Shown: positions 7,275-16,079, counted from the stretch's first letter. The stretch: 64,000 bases of DNA from Bacillota bacterium (GCA_023418915.1 JAEZYU010000063.1:62001-126000), one strand, 5' to 3'. Notes: generated from the letters alone by a model not told the origin. Numbers and translations: made by a program.

Positions 7275-8432
7275 ATGCAATACAGAAGTTTTGGAAGGCT
7301 GGATTTTAAGGTATCTGCTCTTGGCTTTGGAGCGATGAGGCTTCCGACCAAGATGATAAAGGGAGTGGGTAACAGGCTTGACAATAATATTGATGAAGAT
7401 GAAGCAATTAAAATGATTCGTCACGCCATCGACATGGGTGTAAACTATGTGGATACAGCTTATGGGTACCATGGAGGCCAAAGTGAGATCCTTGTGGGGA
7501 AGGCATTGAAAGACGGGTACAGGAGCAAGACCTGTCTGGCAACTAAATCTCCAGTGTGGCTGATACATAAGCCCGAGGATTTTGACAGACTGCTTGATGA
7601 ACAGCTTGACAAGCTGCAGACGGATCATGTGGACTTCTATCTGCTTCATTCGCTCAACGGGGATTCATGGAAGAATACAGTACTCAAACATGATGTTCTC
7701 AAGCATGCGGAAGCGGCCAAAAAAGCAGGGAAGATAAAACACCTTGGATTCTCGTTTCACGGAGATGTCGATTCTTTCATTGAAATAGTAGATGGTTATG
7801 ACAAGTGGGACTTTTGCCAGATCCAATATAATTACATGGACATCGAAAATCAGGCGGGGGTGAAGGGCCTGAAATATGCCGCATCAAAGGGCTTGGCTAT
7901 TGTAATAATGGAACCATTGCTTGGCGGGAGGCTGGCAAACCCGCCAAAGGACATAAAGACCATAATGGATGAGGGCAATTCAGAAAGATCAGCGGCGAAC
8001 TGGGGTCTGGACTGGCTGTGGAACCAGCCGGAGGTTTCTGTAGTATTAAGCGGCATGAGTACTATGAAACAGCTCCAGGAGAATATTGCATCAGCTGACA
8101 GATCCGGGATAGGGAAACTGAGCAGAAAAGAAATGGATATAATAGAGCGCGTGCGCAAAAAGTACAATGAGAGAGCAGCCATACCATGCACCGGGTGCAG
8201 CTATTGTATGCCCTGTCCTAACAACGTTGATATTCCAAGGAATTTTTCCATATACAACGACGCAGTGATACATGATGATTTTAACGGAGCCGGTGTATCT
8301 TACAATAATTTCTTTGACAAGTCCAATCATGCCAGTGAATGCGTACAATGTAAAGTATGCGAAGATAAGTGCCCTCAGAGTATAAAGATAAGCGACTGGC
8401 TGCAGAAGGTTGACAAAGCATTTAGCAAATAG
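7275..8432 (+). CDS. Aldo/keto reductase with C-terminal [4Fe-4S] ferredoxin-like domain
   Basis: 385-aa cytosolic oxidoreductase. The N-terminal 280 residues form the aldo/keto reductase barrel: LGFGAMRLP at the start, catalytic Asp/Tyr in VDTAYGYHGG, Lys in CLATKSPVW, and His in DFYLLHSLNG. Residues about 295-380 carry two Cys clusters, CTGCSYCMPCPNNVDIP and CVQCKVCEDKCPQ, typical of the clostridial AKR/ferredoxin fusion. Such proteins are expected to use NAD(P)H and pass electrons through iron-sulfur clusters; the substrate is unknown. The ATG at 7275 follows GGGGGTG. It is a single-gene unit with a terminator-like hairpin after it. Confidence 0.9.
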   Translation: MQYRSFGRLDFKVSALGFGAMRLPTKMIKGVGNRLDNNIDEDEAIKMIRHAIDMGVNYVDTAYGYHGGQSEILVGKALKDGYRSKTCLATKSPVWLIHKPEDFDRLLDEQLDKLQTDHVDFYLLHSLNGDSWKNTVLKHDVLKHAEAAKKAGKIKHLGFSFHGDVDSFIEIVDGYDKWDFCQIQYNYMDIENQAGVKGLKYAASKGLAIVIMEPLLGGRLANPPKDIKTIMDEGNSERSAANWGLDWLWNQPEVSVVLSGMSTMKQLQENIASADRSGIGKLSRKEMDIIERVRKKYNERAAIPCTGCSYCMPCPNNVDIPRNFSIYNDAVIHDDFNGAGVSYNNFFDKSNHASECVQCKVCEDKCPQSIKISDWLQKVDKAFSK

Positions 8433-8451
8433 GAGAGCAGTGACAGTATGT

Positions 8452-8487
8452 ATAAAGCCTGGAGGTACGAAAACCTTCAGGCTTTAT
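8452..8487. terminator. Hairpin after aldo/keto reductase gene
   Basis: ATAAAGCCTGGAGGT (8452-8466) pairs with ACCTTCAGGCTTTAT (8473-8487), one mismatch in 15. There is only a loose T-rich tail. It lies between the convergent AKR and gdhA genes and can serve either strand. Confidence 0.6.
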
Positions 8488-8612
8488 GTGCTTCTTCATT
8501 CTACTTTTATTTATTGCGGATCAGGCGATTTTTTCGTCACTGTACCGATCGATTACGGAATAAAGAGTGTGCTCTAAACAATAGGAATACTACAAAGCTG
8601 ATCAACAAAATC

Positions 8613-9953
8613 TTAATATGCTATGCCCTGTGCATACATCGCTGTTGCCACTTTTTCGAATCCGGCAATATTGGCACCCGCCACCAGGTTATCACCATAT
8701 CCGTATTCCTTTGCGGCAGCGCTTGCGTTCTTGAATATGTCGATCATTATAGCCTGAAGTTTTGCATCTACCTCTTCAAAGGTCCAGGAGTATCTCATAC
8801 TGTTCTGGCTCATCTCGAGGCCTGATGTAGCAACGCCGCCTGCATTTGCTGCCTTTGCCGGACCAAATACGATGCCATTCTTAAGGAAGACTTCGATTGC
8901 TTCCGGTGTAGACGGCATATTTGCTCCTTCTCCGACTGCAAAGCAGCCGTTTGATACAAGCGTCTCTGCTGCATGCCCGTCCAGCTCATTCTGAGTAGCG
9001 CAGGGCAGTGCTATATCGCATTTTATGTTCCAGATGCCGGAACACCCTTTGGTATATACGGCTTCAGGATGGTAATTGACATATTCGCTGATCCTTTTTC
9101 TCTCGATTTCCTTTATTTGTTTTATTGTATCTAGCTTTATGCCTGTCGGGTCATAAATATATCCATTGGAATCGCTTAGTGCAACGACCGTTCCTCCTAT
9201 TTGGCGGACCTTTTCTGTCGCATAAATTGCTACATTTCCAGATCCTGATATTACAACAGTCGCACCTTTGAATGACTTGCCCTTTATGTTTTTCATAGCC
9301 TCTTCCATGAAATAGCACAGACCATATCCGGTAGCCTCCGTTCTTGCGAGGCTTCCGCCCCATGTGAGGCCTTTTCCTGTGAGTACACCTGTAAACTCGT
9401 TTCTCAATTTTTTATACATGCCATACATAAAACCTATTTCACGTGCACCGGTCCCGATATCTCCTGCGGGAACATCGGTGTCAGGACCGATATGTCTTGA
9501 CAGCTCAAACATGAAGCTTTGGCAGAATCTCATCACTTCACCGTCTGATTTACCCTTGGGGTCGAAATCGCTTCCGCCCTTTGCCCCACCCATGGGAAGA
9601 CCTGTCAATGAGTTCTTAAAGATCTGTTCAAAGCCAAGGAACTTAATGATACCGGCATATACTGAGGGATGCAGCCTAATGCCGCCTTTGTATGGCCCTA
9701 TGGCACTGTTGAACTGTATCCTGAAGCCTCTGTTTACCTGAACCTTTCCACTGTCATCCACCCAGGGTACTCTGAATATGATCTGTCTTTCTGGCTCGAC
9801 GATTCTGTCGAATATACCGGATCTGACCCACTCAGGATGCTTTTCAGCAACCGGTTCCAATGATTCGAGTACTTCTCTGACTGCCTGATGAAATTCCTGC
9901 TCTCCGGGATTCCTTTTTATGACCTGTTCCATTACGTTTGACAATATATTCAT
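8613..9953 (-). CDS. gdhA: Hexameric glutamate dehydrogenase
   Basis: 446-aa glutamate dehydrogenase (reversible oxidative deamination of glutamate to 2-oxoglutarate and ammonium), the usual size for the clostridial hexameric enzyme. It shows the substrate-binding region GGIRLHPSVYAGIIKFLGFE, the catalytic-lysine segment LPMGGAKGGSDFDPKGKSD, the DTDVPAGDIGTG loop and the dinucleotide-binding Rossmann motif VISGSGNVAIYATEK (about residues 235-250). G-x-G-x-x-A fits NAD or NADP use, and the cofactor is not decidable here. The ATG at 9953 follows TTGGAGGTGTCGAT. It is monocistronic, with a strong promoter about 165 bp upstream. Confidence 0.95.
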   Translation of the reverse strand: MNILSNVMEQVIKRNPGEQEFHQAVREVLESLEPVAEKHPEWVRSGIFDRIVEPERQIIFRVPWVDDSGKVQVNRGFRIQFNSAIGPYKGGIRLHPSVYAGIIKFLGFEQIFKNSLTGLPMGGAKGGSDFDPKGKSDGEVMRFCQSFMFELSRHIGPDTDVPAGDIGTGAREIGFMYGMYKKLRNEFTGVLTGKGLTWGGSLARTEATGYGLCYFMEEAMKNIKGKSFKGATVVISGSGNVAIYATEKVRQIGGTVVALSDSNGYIYDPTGIKLDTIKQIKEIERKRISEYVNYHPEAVYTKGCSGIWNIKCDIALPCATQNELDGHAAETLVSNGCFAVGEGANMPSTPEAIEVFLKNGIVFGPAKAANAGGVATSGLEMSQNSMRYSWTFEEVDAKLQAIMIDIFKNASAAAKEYGYGDNLVAGANIAGFEKVATAMYAQGIAY

Positions 9954-10114
9954 ATCGACACCTCCAAATAACTAAATAAAGTCACAATGATCTGCATTAT
10001 TGCGATATGTGCATTATTGGAATGGAATTCCTTCAATTCTGCATTGCTGCCAATTAACGAAAAAGAATTGCGATCCAATAAAAAACGCATATAAATACAG
10101 TTGATACCTATATT

Positions 10115-10144
10115 AATATATACGTTTGTATTATACATTGTCAA
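10115..10144 (-). promoter_or_regulatory. Promoter of gdhA
   Basis: On the minus strand there is a perfect TTGACA (plus 10139-10144). A -10 of TATATA with 16-bp spacing or TATATT with 18-bp spacing lies at 10115-10122. The predicted leader is about 150 nt. The rest of 9954-10337 is AT-rich with no gene. Confidence 0.6.
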
Positions 10145-10337
10145 GCAAAAAATGAAGGAATGCATAATAAAAGTTGCATATTTGCCATTGAAAATAATAG
10201 AAATAATGTGTAGAAAAGTTTCACTTTTTATATAATTTTGGCAGTACATGTGATAAAATAATGTAGTACAGCAGGTGCGGCGGCAGCATATGAAAAAGGC
10301 CGGGTGTCAGTAAAGCCGGGGTCAAAGAGGTGAGAGA

Positions 10338-11438
10338 TTGTTTAGGATAATGCTTGTTGATGATATGGAAATCAGCCGCAGGCAGGTAAAAAGGCTCAAC
10401 CTGTGGAATGGTGAGACAAATTTCACTATTGGTGCGGAAGCACAAAATGGGCAGGAAGCTCTGAATATATTAAAACAGGAACAATTCGACCTATTAATTA
10501 CAGATATCAAAATGCCTAAAATCGATGGTATTGAGCTGCTCAAGGAATCGACGGAAAACGAGCTTTGCTCATGTGTGGTTCTGCTAAGTGATTATGAAGA
10601 TTTTTCATATGCAAAACGGGGCATACAATACGGCGCATTCGACTATCTTGGTAAACCACCGGAATACAGCAGCATGTTGGACCTTCTTAAAAGGGTGGAA
10701 GAATTTCTCCTGAAAAAAAGACGGGAGGACGGACTTGTTAAAAGTCTTTCTGAAAAATTGGAAGAGAAGATGGAGGACTCATTCCCGCAGGCTGAACTCG
10801 AGCAGATGATAGATGCGGTTAAATCTAATCAGCCTGATATATCAGTTGATATCGACAGGCTTGCCAACGTCATTGCCGCCCTATATGGGAATGATACTGT
10901 GAGAATGGGCACAGCTTTTAAAAAGTCAATGTCTGAGCTAATAACACAGTTAAAAATCCATTATGGGTGGATCGGAAGGTTTATAGATAGCTACAAATAT
11001 AAAAAGTTGGATTTCTTTGAGGAAGACAATACCCATTCAGCTCCGGAAAGTTTTAGAAAAGCAGTTGCAAGCTTTTATGAAGAAGTCAGGAAGCTTGAAT
11101 ACGGCAATGCTGAAGATCAGATAGAAAACAGGATATGTCACTATGTGCTGGAGAATGTTGATAATGAAGTCTCAATAGAAGGCATAGCAAAGACTCTTTA
11201 CATGAACAGGAAATATATCAGTGAGGTTTTCAGGCAAAAAACAGGAGAGCTTCTGATTGACTATATCACGCGGGCCAAGATGGCAAGAGCTGCAAGGCTG
11301 CTCTGCGAAAGCGGCAGGAAAACCTATGAGATAGCACTGCAGCTTGGTTACAGGGATACAGAGTATTTCAGCAGATTATTTAAAAAACATATGGGATTTA
11401 CCCCTTCTGAATATAGAAGCACATCAAGTAATTCATAA
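10338..11438 (+). CDS. Two-component response regulator, AraC-type output (YesN-like)
   Basis: 366-aa DNA-binding response regulator. TTG 10338 is the start, behind AGAGGTGAGA. The receiver domain spans about residues 1-120: MLVDDME acidic pocket, phospho-acceptor Asp in LLITDIKMPKIDG (about residue 55), and Lys in YLGKPPE. A variable helical linker follows. The C-terminal AraC/XylS domain (about 265-362) has two helix-turn-helices, VSIEGIAKTLYMNRKYISEV and the hallmark GYRDTEYFSRLFKKHMGFTP. No histidine kinase is adjacent, so it is an orphan here. YesN-type regulators commonly control sugar uptake or cell-surface genes, which is family knowledge only. Confidence 0.88.
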   Translation: MFRIMLVDDMEISRRQVKRLNLWNGETNFTIGAEAQNGQEALNILKQEQFDLLITDIKMPKIDGIELLKESTENELCSCVVLLSDYEDFSYAKRGIQYGAFDYLGKPPEYSSMLDLLKRVEEFLLKKRREDGLVKSLSEKLEEKMEDSFPQAELEQMIDAVKSNQPDISVDIDRLANVIAALYGNDTVRMGTAFKKSMSELITQLKIHYGWIGRFIDSYKYKKLDFFEEDNTHSAPESFRKAVASFYEEVRKLEYGNAEDQIENRICHYVLENVDNEVSIEGIAKTLYMNRKYISEVFRQKTGELLIDYITRAKMARAARLLCESGRKTYEIALQLGYRDTEYFSRLFKKHMGFTPSEYRSTSSNS

Positions 11439-11571
11439 ACTGACAAATTTCTAGGTAAATACAGGAAATAATTCATTCAACTACAAATTTCGTCAAGGTA
11501 TCATTATTAAGGGGAAAAATGATACCTTGTTTTATTTAGCGGTCGTATAAATGGAGAATGGTGGATTGCAT

Positions 11572-11976
11572 ATGAATAATGGGACAGTACTGTCAGTAAT
11601 CGTTGTGGAGGATTCACAATACTTTGCGGATCTGGCTGTAAGGATACTGAAAAGAAGCGGGCTGAACCTGACTAGCAGAATAGTATCGACCAGATCTGCG
11701 CTGCAAAAGGCACTTAGGGAGGAAAGGTTTGATATTATCCTGAGTGATAATGTTATGCCCGGATTTAACGCATTAGGAGCGCTGGAAATAGTAAATAACG
11801 TGTGCAGTGAAATTCCGTTTGTTATAGTTTCTGAAGACGTTAGTCAAAAGGAACTTGATGAAGCTTTTGAAAAAGGCTGCGACTCTTATCTGCCAAAGGA
11901 CAGGATCGCAGACCTGCCGGAGGTCGTAAGGCAAGTGCTTGGTGTTTCAGAATCTGATGCACGGGCATCTTTATAA
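11572..11976 (+). CDS. Single-domain response regulator (CheY-like receiver)
   Basis: A receiver domain with no output domain. ATG 11572 is preferred, because GGTGG at 11560-11564 precedes it at normal spacing. The acidic pair is in VVEDSQ, the phospho-Asp in DIILSDNVMPG, and the Lys in SYLPKDRIADL. It may act as a phosphorelay shuttle or protein-protein switch. Its stop codon TAA is embedded in TTATAACGATGCGTTATAAC, one of the recurrent ATAACG motifs of this window. An AbrB-type gene follows 76 bp downstream on the same strand. Confidence 0.82.
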   Translation: MNNGTVLSVIVVEDSQYFADLAVRILKRSGLNLTSRIVSTRSALQKALREERFDIILSDNVMPGFNALGALEIVNNVCSEIPFVIVSEDVSQKELDEAFEKGCDSYLPKDRIADLPEVVRQVLGVSESDARASL

Positions 11977-11990
11977 CGATGCGTTATAAC
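11971..11990. repeat. Short ATAACG...CGTTAT palindrome at a stop codon
   Basis: TTATAACGATGCGTTATAAC is nearly self-complementary (TTATAAC / GTTATAA around GATGC), and its first TAA is the stop codon of the upstream receiver gene. It shares GATGCGTTATAAC with 54907-54919 and, inverted, with 42112-42130. Confidence 0.55.
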
Positions 11991-12052
11991 AAGGCTTGCG
12001 TGGAATGATATAGGTATTCTGTGCTGACAGACTACTGAAAGGAGGTGACGCT

Positions 12053-12292
12053 TTGAAGTCAACTGGTATAGTGAGAAAGGTTGATGAACTGGGCAGAGTG
12101 GTATTGCCCATAGAGCTTAGAAGAACTTTAGACATAGCGGAAAAGGATGCGCTTGAGATATTCATTGACGGTGCTAACATTATATTGAAGAAATACGAAC
12201 CGGCATGTATATTCTGCGGCGATGCCAGAGACGTGATCAATTACAGGGGCAAAAACATATGCACTGCCTGTATGAAGGAGCTCAGAGGCTGA
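12053..12292 (+). CDS. AbrB/SpoVT-family transition-state regulator with Cys-rich tail
   Basis: 79-aa swapped-hairpin DNA-binding protein. TTG 12053 follows AAGGAGGTGAC. Residues 1-50 are the AbrB domain: STGIVRKVDELGRVVLPIEL is the family hallmark, followed by ALEIFIDGANIILKKY. The C-terminal tail has a CIFCG...ICTAC arrangement (two CxxC pairs), a small zinc-ribbon-like motif seen in clostridial AbrB homologues. These dimeric regulators repress post-exponential and sporulation genes in Bacillus. Its place beside the receiver and the c-di-GMP enzyme suggests a signalling cluster. Confidence 0.9.
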   Translation: MKSTGIVRKVDELGRVVLPIELRRTLDIAEKDALEIFIDGANIILKKYEPACIFCGDARDVINYRGKNICTACMKELRG

Positions 12293-12299
12293 GATTGCG

Positions 12300-12308
12300 T
12301 TATCCACA
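12300..12308 (+). promoter_or_regulatory. Single DnaA-box match
   Basis: TTATCCACA is a perfect DnaA-box consensus match, about 130 bp upstream of the GGDEF-EAL gene. On its own it is weak evidence; see the cluster at 15100-15214. Confidence 0.35.
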
Positions 12309-12327
12309 AAAATGCATCATGCATTTG

Positions 12328-12367
12328 GAAGCAATTTGTCCAGGCCGTTTCTTGGGCAAATTGCTTC
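12328..12367. terminator. Strong hairpin after AbrB-type gene
   Basis: GAAGCAATTTGTCC (12328-12341) pairs with GGGCAAATTGCTTC (12354-12367) with one G-U pair. A T-rich tail is lacking, so termination is inferred from position. Confidence 0.55.
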
Positions 12368-12433
12368 TATGTTGTGAAATATATTACAAGTAATTGTTTG
12401 TCATAGATTTATTTTTTAGCTAGAGGTGATTTT

Positions 12434-15070
12434 CTGAATTCCGGCAAAAGATACCCAGTAATTAAAAGAACTATACAGATAGCGTCGGTAGCCCTGATAG
12501 CAGGACTGATCCTTTATTATGCAGTTACCAAGATACTGATATTTGATATGGAAAATTCACTTATCAGGTTTGCTCAGCAGGGTGCTGCAACCGTCAGGGA
12601 GTACGTACATGGGCGTCTTGCAGAGACGAAGTCGATGGCGGAGAACAGCATTATTAAAGATTCTGCGCTGCCGATGGATCAGCGCCTTGAGGAACTGAAG
12701 GCACAGCTTAAGCTTGACAGTTTCAGGAGACTCAGTATTGCGGACCTCGAGGGGAACGCTATTACAACAGATGGCATCATGATCAATGTAAAGGACAGGG
12801 AGTATTTCCAGTCGGCTTTGAAGGGTGAGCCCTGTGTATCTGACCCTATAAAAAGCCGGGCGGACGGTACGATGGTAATAGTATTTTCAGTTCCTGTGTA
12901 CGAAGCAGGCAAGGTGACGAGTGTGTTATATGTGACATATGATGCTGACGTGTTAAGCATCATTACCGATGACATAAAGCTAAGTGACACAGGATATTCT
13001 TTCATTATCAATGAAGATGGCGACACCATAGCACATAAGAACAAAGCGCTTGTATATGGTATGGTCAATGATATCCGGGATGCTTCACAAAATCCCAAGA
13101 TCGTCAGGCTTGCGCAACTCGAACATAAAATGATAGCCGGTGAAAAAGGGGCCGGGGAATATTATTATCATGGAGAGAGTCGATACATGGGTTTTTACCC
13201 GATCGAAGAAACCGGTTGGTCTATTGCGGTAACTGCACCTAAGAGCGATATTTTCAGCAAGCTGAACATTGTTTTCCTAATTTTGTTCATTTTGATCCTG
13301 ACAGCATCCTTTATATTTGCATTTATCATGTCACGTTCAAAGCTTCTTAAGATCAATTTGCAGAGACAGCAGGTCAATTCTCACAGGATCGCTGATTTTA
13401 CGAATCTGATTGCACTGACTGTCAAGGACGACGGCGCAATTCTGACGACAAATAGGCATGCGGAGGATCTTCTGCTTTATTTCGATAGATTCGGAAGTGA
13501 AAAAGTAAGGAACATTTTTGAACTGATAACAGAAAATGATCGCAGCATGCTGGATAAGACTGTTGGAGCAACGCAGGAGCATGACTCAAGTTCAAGCTTC
13601 GAGCTGGCTCTGAGCAGAGGCGACAGCAGAGTAGTGCACATATACTGCAGTGCTATCACAGATAGAGATAACGCCGATATTATTGAAATACTTGGTATCG
13701 ATATTACTGATAGGGTCATTCAGGAAAACATTCTTCAGGACAGCTTTGAAGAGCTCACGGTAGTATACGATGAGCTTGCGGCAAAGGAAGAGAAGATCAG
13801 GCAGCTGGCATTCAAGGATCAGCTCACAGGTCTGCCGAACAGAGTTGCGCTCTTCGCTGAGGTAGAAAAGGTGATATCCTGTCTCAGTGAGATTGATAAG
13901 TGTGCACTGTTGTATCTGGATCTGGACAACTTCAAGTACATAAATGACTCCTTCAGCCATTCAATTGGGGATATGCTTCTTGTTGAGATAGGCAAGCGCA
14001 TCAGAGGAGCATTTCTTGGCAATGAGCTGGTAGCAAGGTTTGAGGGTGACGAATTTGTTGTGTTCATCAGGAATATCTGCTCTGTTGAAGAGCTGAATGA
14101 AAAGGTCGCAAGGGCAATGTCGGTATTTGACGAGCCGATCAATGTAATGAGAAATCATTTCCATGTGTCAGCCAGCTGTGGGATATGTATATACCCCGAT
14201 CATGCAAACTCTATAGAAGAGATGATGAAAAGCTCTGATGTAGCCATGTATCATGCCAAAAAGGAAGGCAAAAATACTCACATCATGTTCAGGCAAGAAA
14301 TGAATGACGAGTTTACCGAAAGGATCGAAATGGAAAACGGTCTGAGGCATGCAATAGATAATAATGAGTTCATTCTCTATTACCAACCGCAGATCGATCT
14401 TGCCACCGGTAATATTGTCAGCTTTGAGGCACTGCTCAGATGGGTGCAGCCCGAACAGGGAATAATACAGCCTCTTAAATTCATTAGTGTTGCAGAGGAG
14501 ACCGGCCTTATTGTACAAATAGGCAGATGGGTACTCAAAACCGCATGTGAATTCATAATAAGGTTAAACAGCCGGTCATCCAGGAATTTTAGTATTTCAG
14601 TCAATATTTCTGTTGTACAGCTGATGCAGGCGGATTTTGTGAACATGGTCCAGGATATTCTTGAAACTACCGGGCTGAAGCCGTCCCTGCTGGAGCTGGA
14701 AATTACCGAATCCAAGCTGGTTGAGACTGTTGATATCAATCTGCAGAAAATATGTGAGCTCAGAAATCTTGGTGTTAGATTCTCCATAGATGATTTTGGA
14801 AAGGGCTTCTCATCACTGAGCTATCTAAAGCAGCTGCCGGTCAACACATTGAAGATAGATAAATGCTTTGTCGATGATATTCCTGAGAACGATCACAGCA
14901 TGATCGAATCGATCATTCATATCGGCCATAGAAGAAATCTGGTCGTAGTTGCCGAGGGAGTTGAAAAGAAGGAACAGATGGAGTACCTTACGCACCACAA
15001 ATGCGATATGATCCAGGGATATTATTATTCAAGGCCTGTCCCTGAGGATGATATTCATAAACTTCTGTAG
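12434..15070 (+). CDS. Membrane dCache-PAS-GGDEF-EAL cyclic-di-GMP signalling protein
   Basis: Bifunctional-type c-di-GMP enzyme. Starting at ATG 12548 would remove most of an obvious N-terminal membrane helix. The open frame extends upstream without ATG/GTG/TTG to a CTG at 12434, behind AGAGGTG (12422-12428), giving 878 aa with helix ASVALIAGLILYYAVTKILI. Next come a Cache sensor (about residues 40-285), a second membrane helix (about 278-302), a PAS-like region, GGDEF (about 455-615; signature reads EGDEF instead of GGDEF) and EAL (about 630-875). The EAL catalytic set looks complete: EALLRW, ELEITES, SIDDFGKG, LKIDK, VAEGVE. Phosphodiesterase activity is therefore likely, while cyclase activity is doubtful. 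The ligand is unknown. Confidence 0.87.
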   Translation: MNSGKRYPVIKRTIQIASVALIAGLILYYAVTKILIFDMENSLIRFAQQGAATVREYVHGRLAETKSMAENSIIKDSALPMDQRLEELKAQLKLDSFRRLSIADLEGNAITTDGIMINVKDREYFQSALKGEPCVSDPIKSRADGTMVIVFSVPVYEAGKVTSVLYVTYDADVLSIITDDIKLSDTGYSFIINEDGDTIAHKNKALVYGMVNDIRDASQNPKIVRLAQLEHKMIAGEKGAGEYYYHGESRYMGFYPIEETGWSIAVTAPKSDIFSKLNIVFLILFILILTASFIFAFIMSRSKLLKINLQRQQVNSHRIADFTNLIALTVKDDGAILTTNRHAEDLLLYFDRFGSEKVRNIFELITENDRSMLDKTVGATQEHDSSSSFELALSRGDSRVVHIYCSAITDRDNADIIEILGIDITDRVIQENILQDSFEELTVVYDELAAKEEKIRQLAFKDQLTGLPNRVALFAEVEKVISCLSEIDKCALLYLDLDNFKYINDSFSHSIGDMLLVEIGKRIRGAFLGNELVARFEGDEFVVFIRNICSVEELNEKVARAMSVFDEPINVMRNHFHVSASCGICIYPDHANSIEEMMKSSDVAMYHAKKEGKNTHIMFRQEMNDEFTERIEMENGLRHAIDNNEFILYYQPQIDLATGNIVSFEALLRWVQPEQGIIQPLKFISVAEETGLIVQIGRWVLKTACEFIIRLNSRSSRNFSISVNISVVQLMQADFVNMVQDILETTGLKPSLLELEITESKLVETVDINLQKICELRNLGVRFSIDDFGKGFSSLSYLKQLPVNTLKIDKCFVDDIPENDHSMIESIIHIGHRRNLVVVAEGVEKKEQMEYLTHHKCDMIQGYYYSRPVPEDDIHKLL

Positions 15071-15099
15071 TGACATCAATCGACTGTTATTTTTTAGGC

Positions 15100-15214
15100 T
15101 GTGGAAAGTTTTTGTGACAAAAAGCACAAAATCTACTGTAATCCACAGCTTTACATTGCCTAAAACAAGGTTATACACAGACTTATCAACATTATCCACA
15201 GATAAATTTCCACA
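15100..15214. promoter_or_regulatory. Cluster of DnaA-box-like sites
   Basis: Two perfect TTATNCACA sites (TTATACACA 15171-15179, TTATCCACA 15192-15200) lie with two one-mismatch sites (TAATCCACA 15139-15147, TTATCAACA 15183-15191) and two weaker ones (ATTTCCACA 15206-15214; CTTTCCACA on the minus strand, 15100-15108). Three of them are packed within 30 bp. The next 140 bp are AT-rich. dnaA, dnaN and rpmH are not present, so this is more likely a DnaA-titration or DnaA-regulated site than the origin. Inferred from consensus matching only. Confidence 0.55.
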
Positions 15215-15363
15215 AAACGAACGTTCTGACGAATACAATAATCATGTATTTGCTTTTAAACAATCAGACATATGAAGCGAATCTAAGTATTATCAATTAA
15301 AAGCAGTGTTAAAGCTGATTTTAAGCTATTACTGTAAATATAATAGTATTTGGAGGTAGTTTT

Positions 15364-15888
15364 ATGAGAAGGAATAATTCATCCATCGGAGGGCTGTTGA
15401 TAATCATAGGTGGATTGCTGCTTGCAGCGCGTATATTATTTAACAGATCCCTTTTCTCGCTTGGCGCCGACGATTTCTGGCCCATGATCATATTGCTGAT
15501 TGGTGCCGGATTTGAACTGGCATACTATATTACAAATAAAGCGCCAGGTCTCCTTGTGCCCGGCGGAATACTTACAACCTATGGGTTGCTGTTTTTCTTT
15601 GAGGTGGCAACGAGCTGGCATTTTTCTGCCTTTACATGGCCGATATACATCTTCGGGGTTGCAGTCGGCCTGTTTCAGCTTTACGTACACATTGGCAGAC
15701 CAAGAGGACTTTTGATAGCGGCAGGAATCATCAGCGGGATAGCTGCAGCATGTACTGCAGTGATCATCTTCAGGTTCTTCCTGGGCATAATCGATTTTGG
15801 TATACTGGTACCCATTGTGCTGCTATTGGCAGGTTTGGTACTGTTTTTTGGCAGACGTAACGGGGCGCAGTCAAGGAACTGGCAGTAA
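15364..15888 (+). CDS. Small polytopic membrane protein with LiaF/DUF5668-like transmembrane region
   Basis: 174-aa integral membrane protein starting at ATG 15364 after TTGGAGGTAG. About five to six hydrophobic helices are visible (SIGGLLIIIGGLLLAARIL, WPMIILLIGAGFELAYYI, VPGGILTTYGLLFFF, and three later). The opening GGLLIIIGGLLL plus DFWPMIILLIGAGFE pattern matches the LiaI/LiaF-like membrane domain often found in cell-envelope-stress systems. There is no soluble C-terminal LiaF domain. The function is unknown. A terminator follows 40 bp downstream, so the gene is a single unit; the DnaA-box cluster lies just upstream. Confidence 0.7.
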   Translation: MRRNNSSIGGLLIIIGGLLLAARILFNRSLFSLGADDFWPMIILLIGAGFELAYYITNKAPGLLVPGGILTTYGLLFFFEVATSWHFSAFTWPIYIFGVAVGLFQLYVHIGRPRGLLIAAGIISGIAAACTAVIIFRFFLGIIDFGILVPIVLLLAGLVLFFGRRNGAQSRNWQ

Positions 15889-15930
15889 AAAACCAGACTT
15901 GTTTAATATTATATTACTGAAAAAGCGCAG

Positions 15931-15962
15931 AGGGATGTCGTTGTTGCAACGCCATCCTTTTT
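15931..15962 (+). terminator. Rho-independent terminator after the membrane protein gene
   Basis: AGGGATGTCGTT (15931-15942) pairs with AACGCCATCCTT (15948-15959) with one mismatch, and the T run extends to 15962. Confidence 0.75.
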
Positions 15963-16079
15963 GTATTTACATTATTACCAAAAAAATAATTAATTACAGG
16001 AGGATTTTGTAATAATTTGACGAACTAGTTAATTGTATAGGTCTGCTTTTGGAGCCAAAATTCCAGGAGGTGTCAATTT

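Noticed and set aside
15071..15363. Chromosomal origin oriC
   Set aside because: DnaA boxes are present, but dnaA, dnaN, rpmH and recF are absent from the neighbourhood; only a DnaA-box cluster is claimed.
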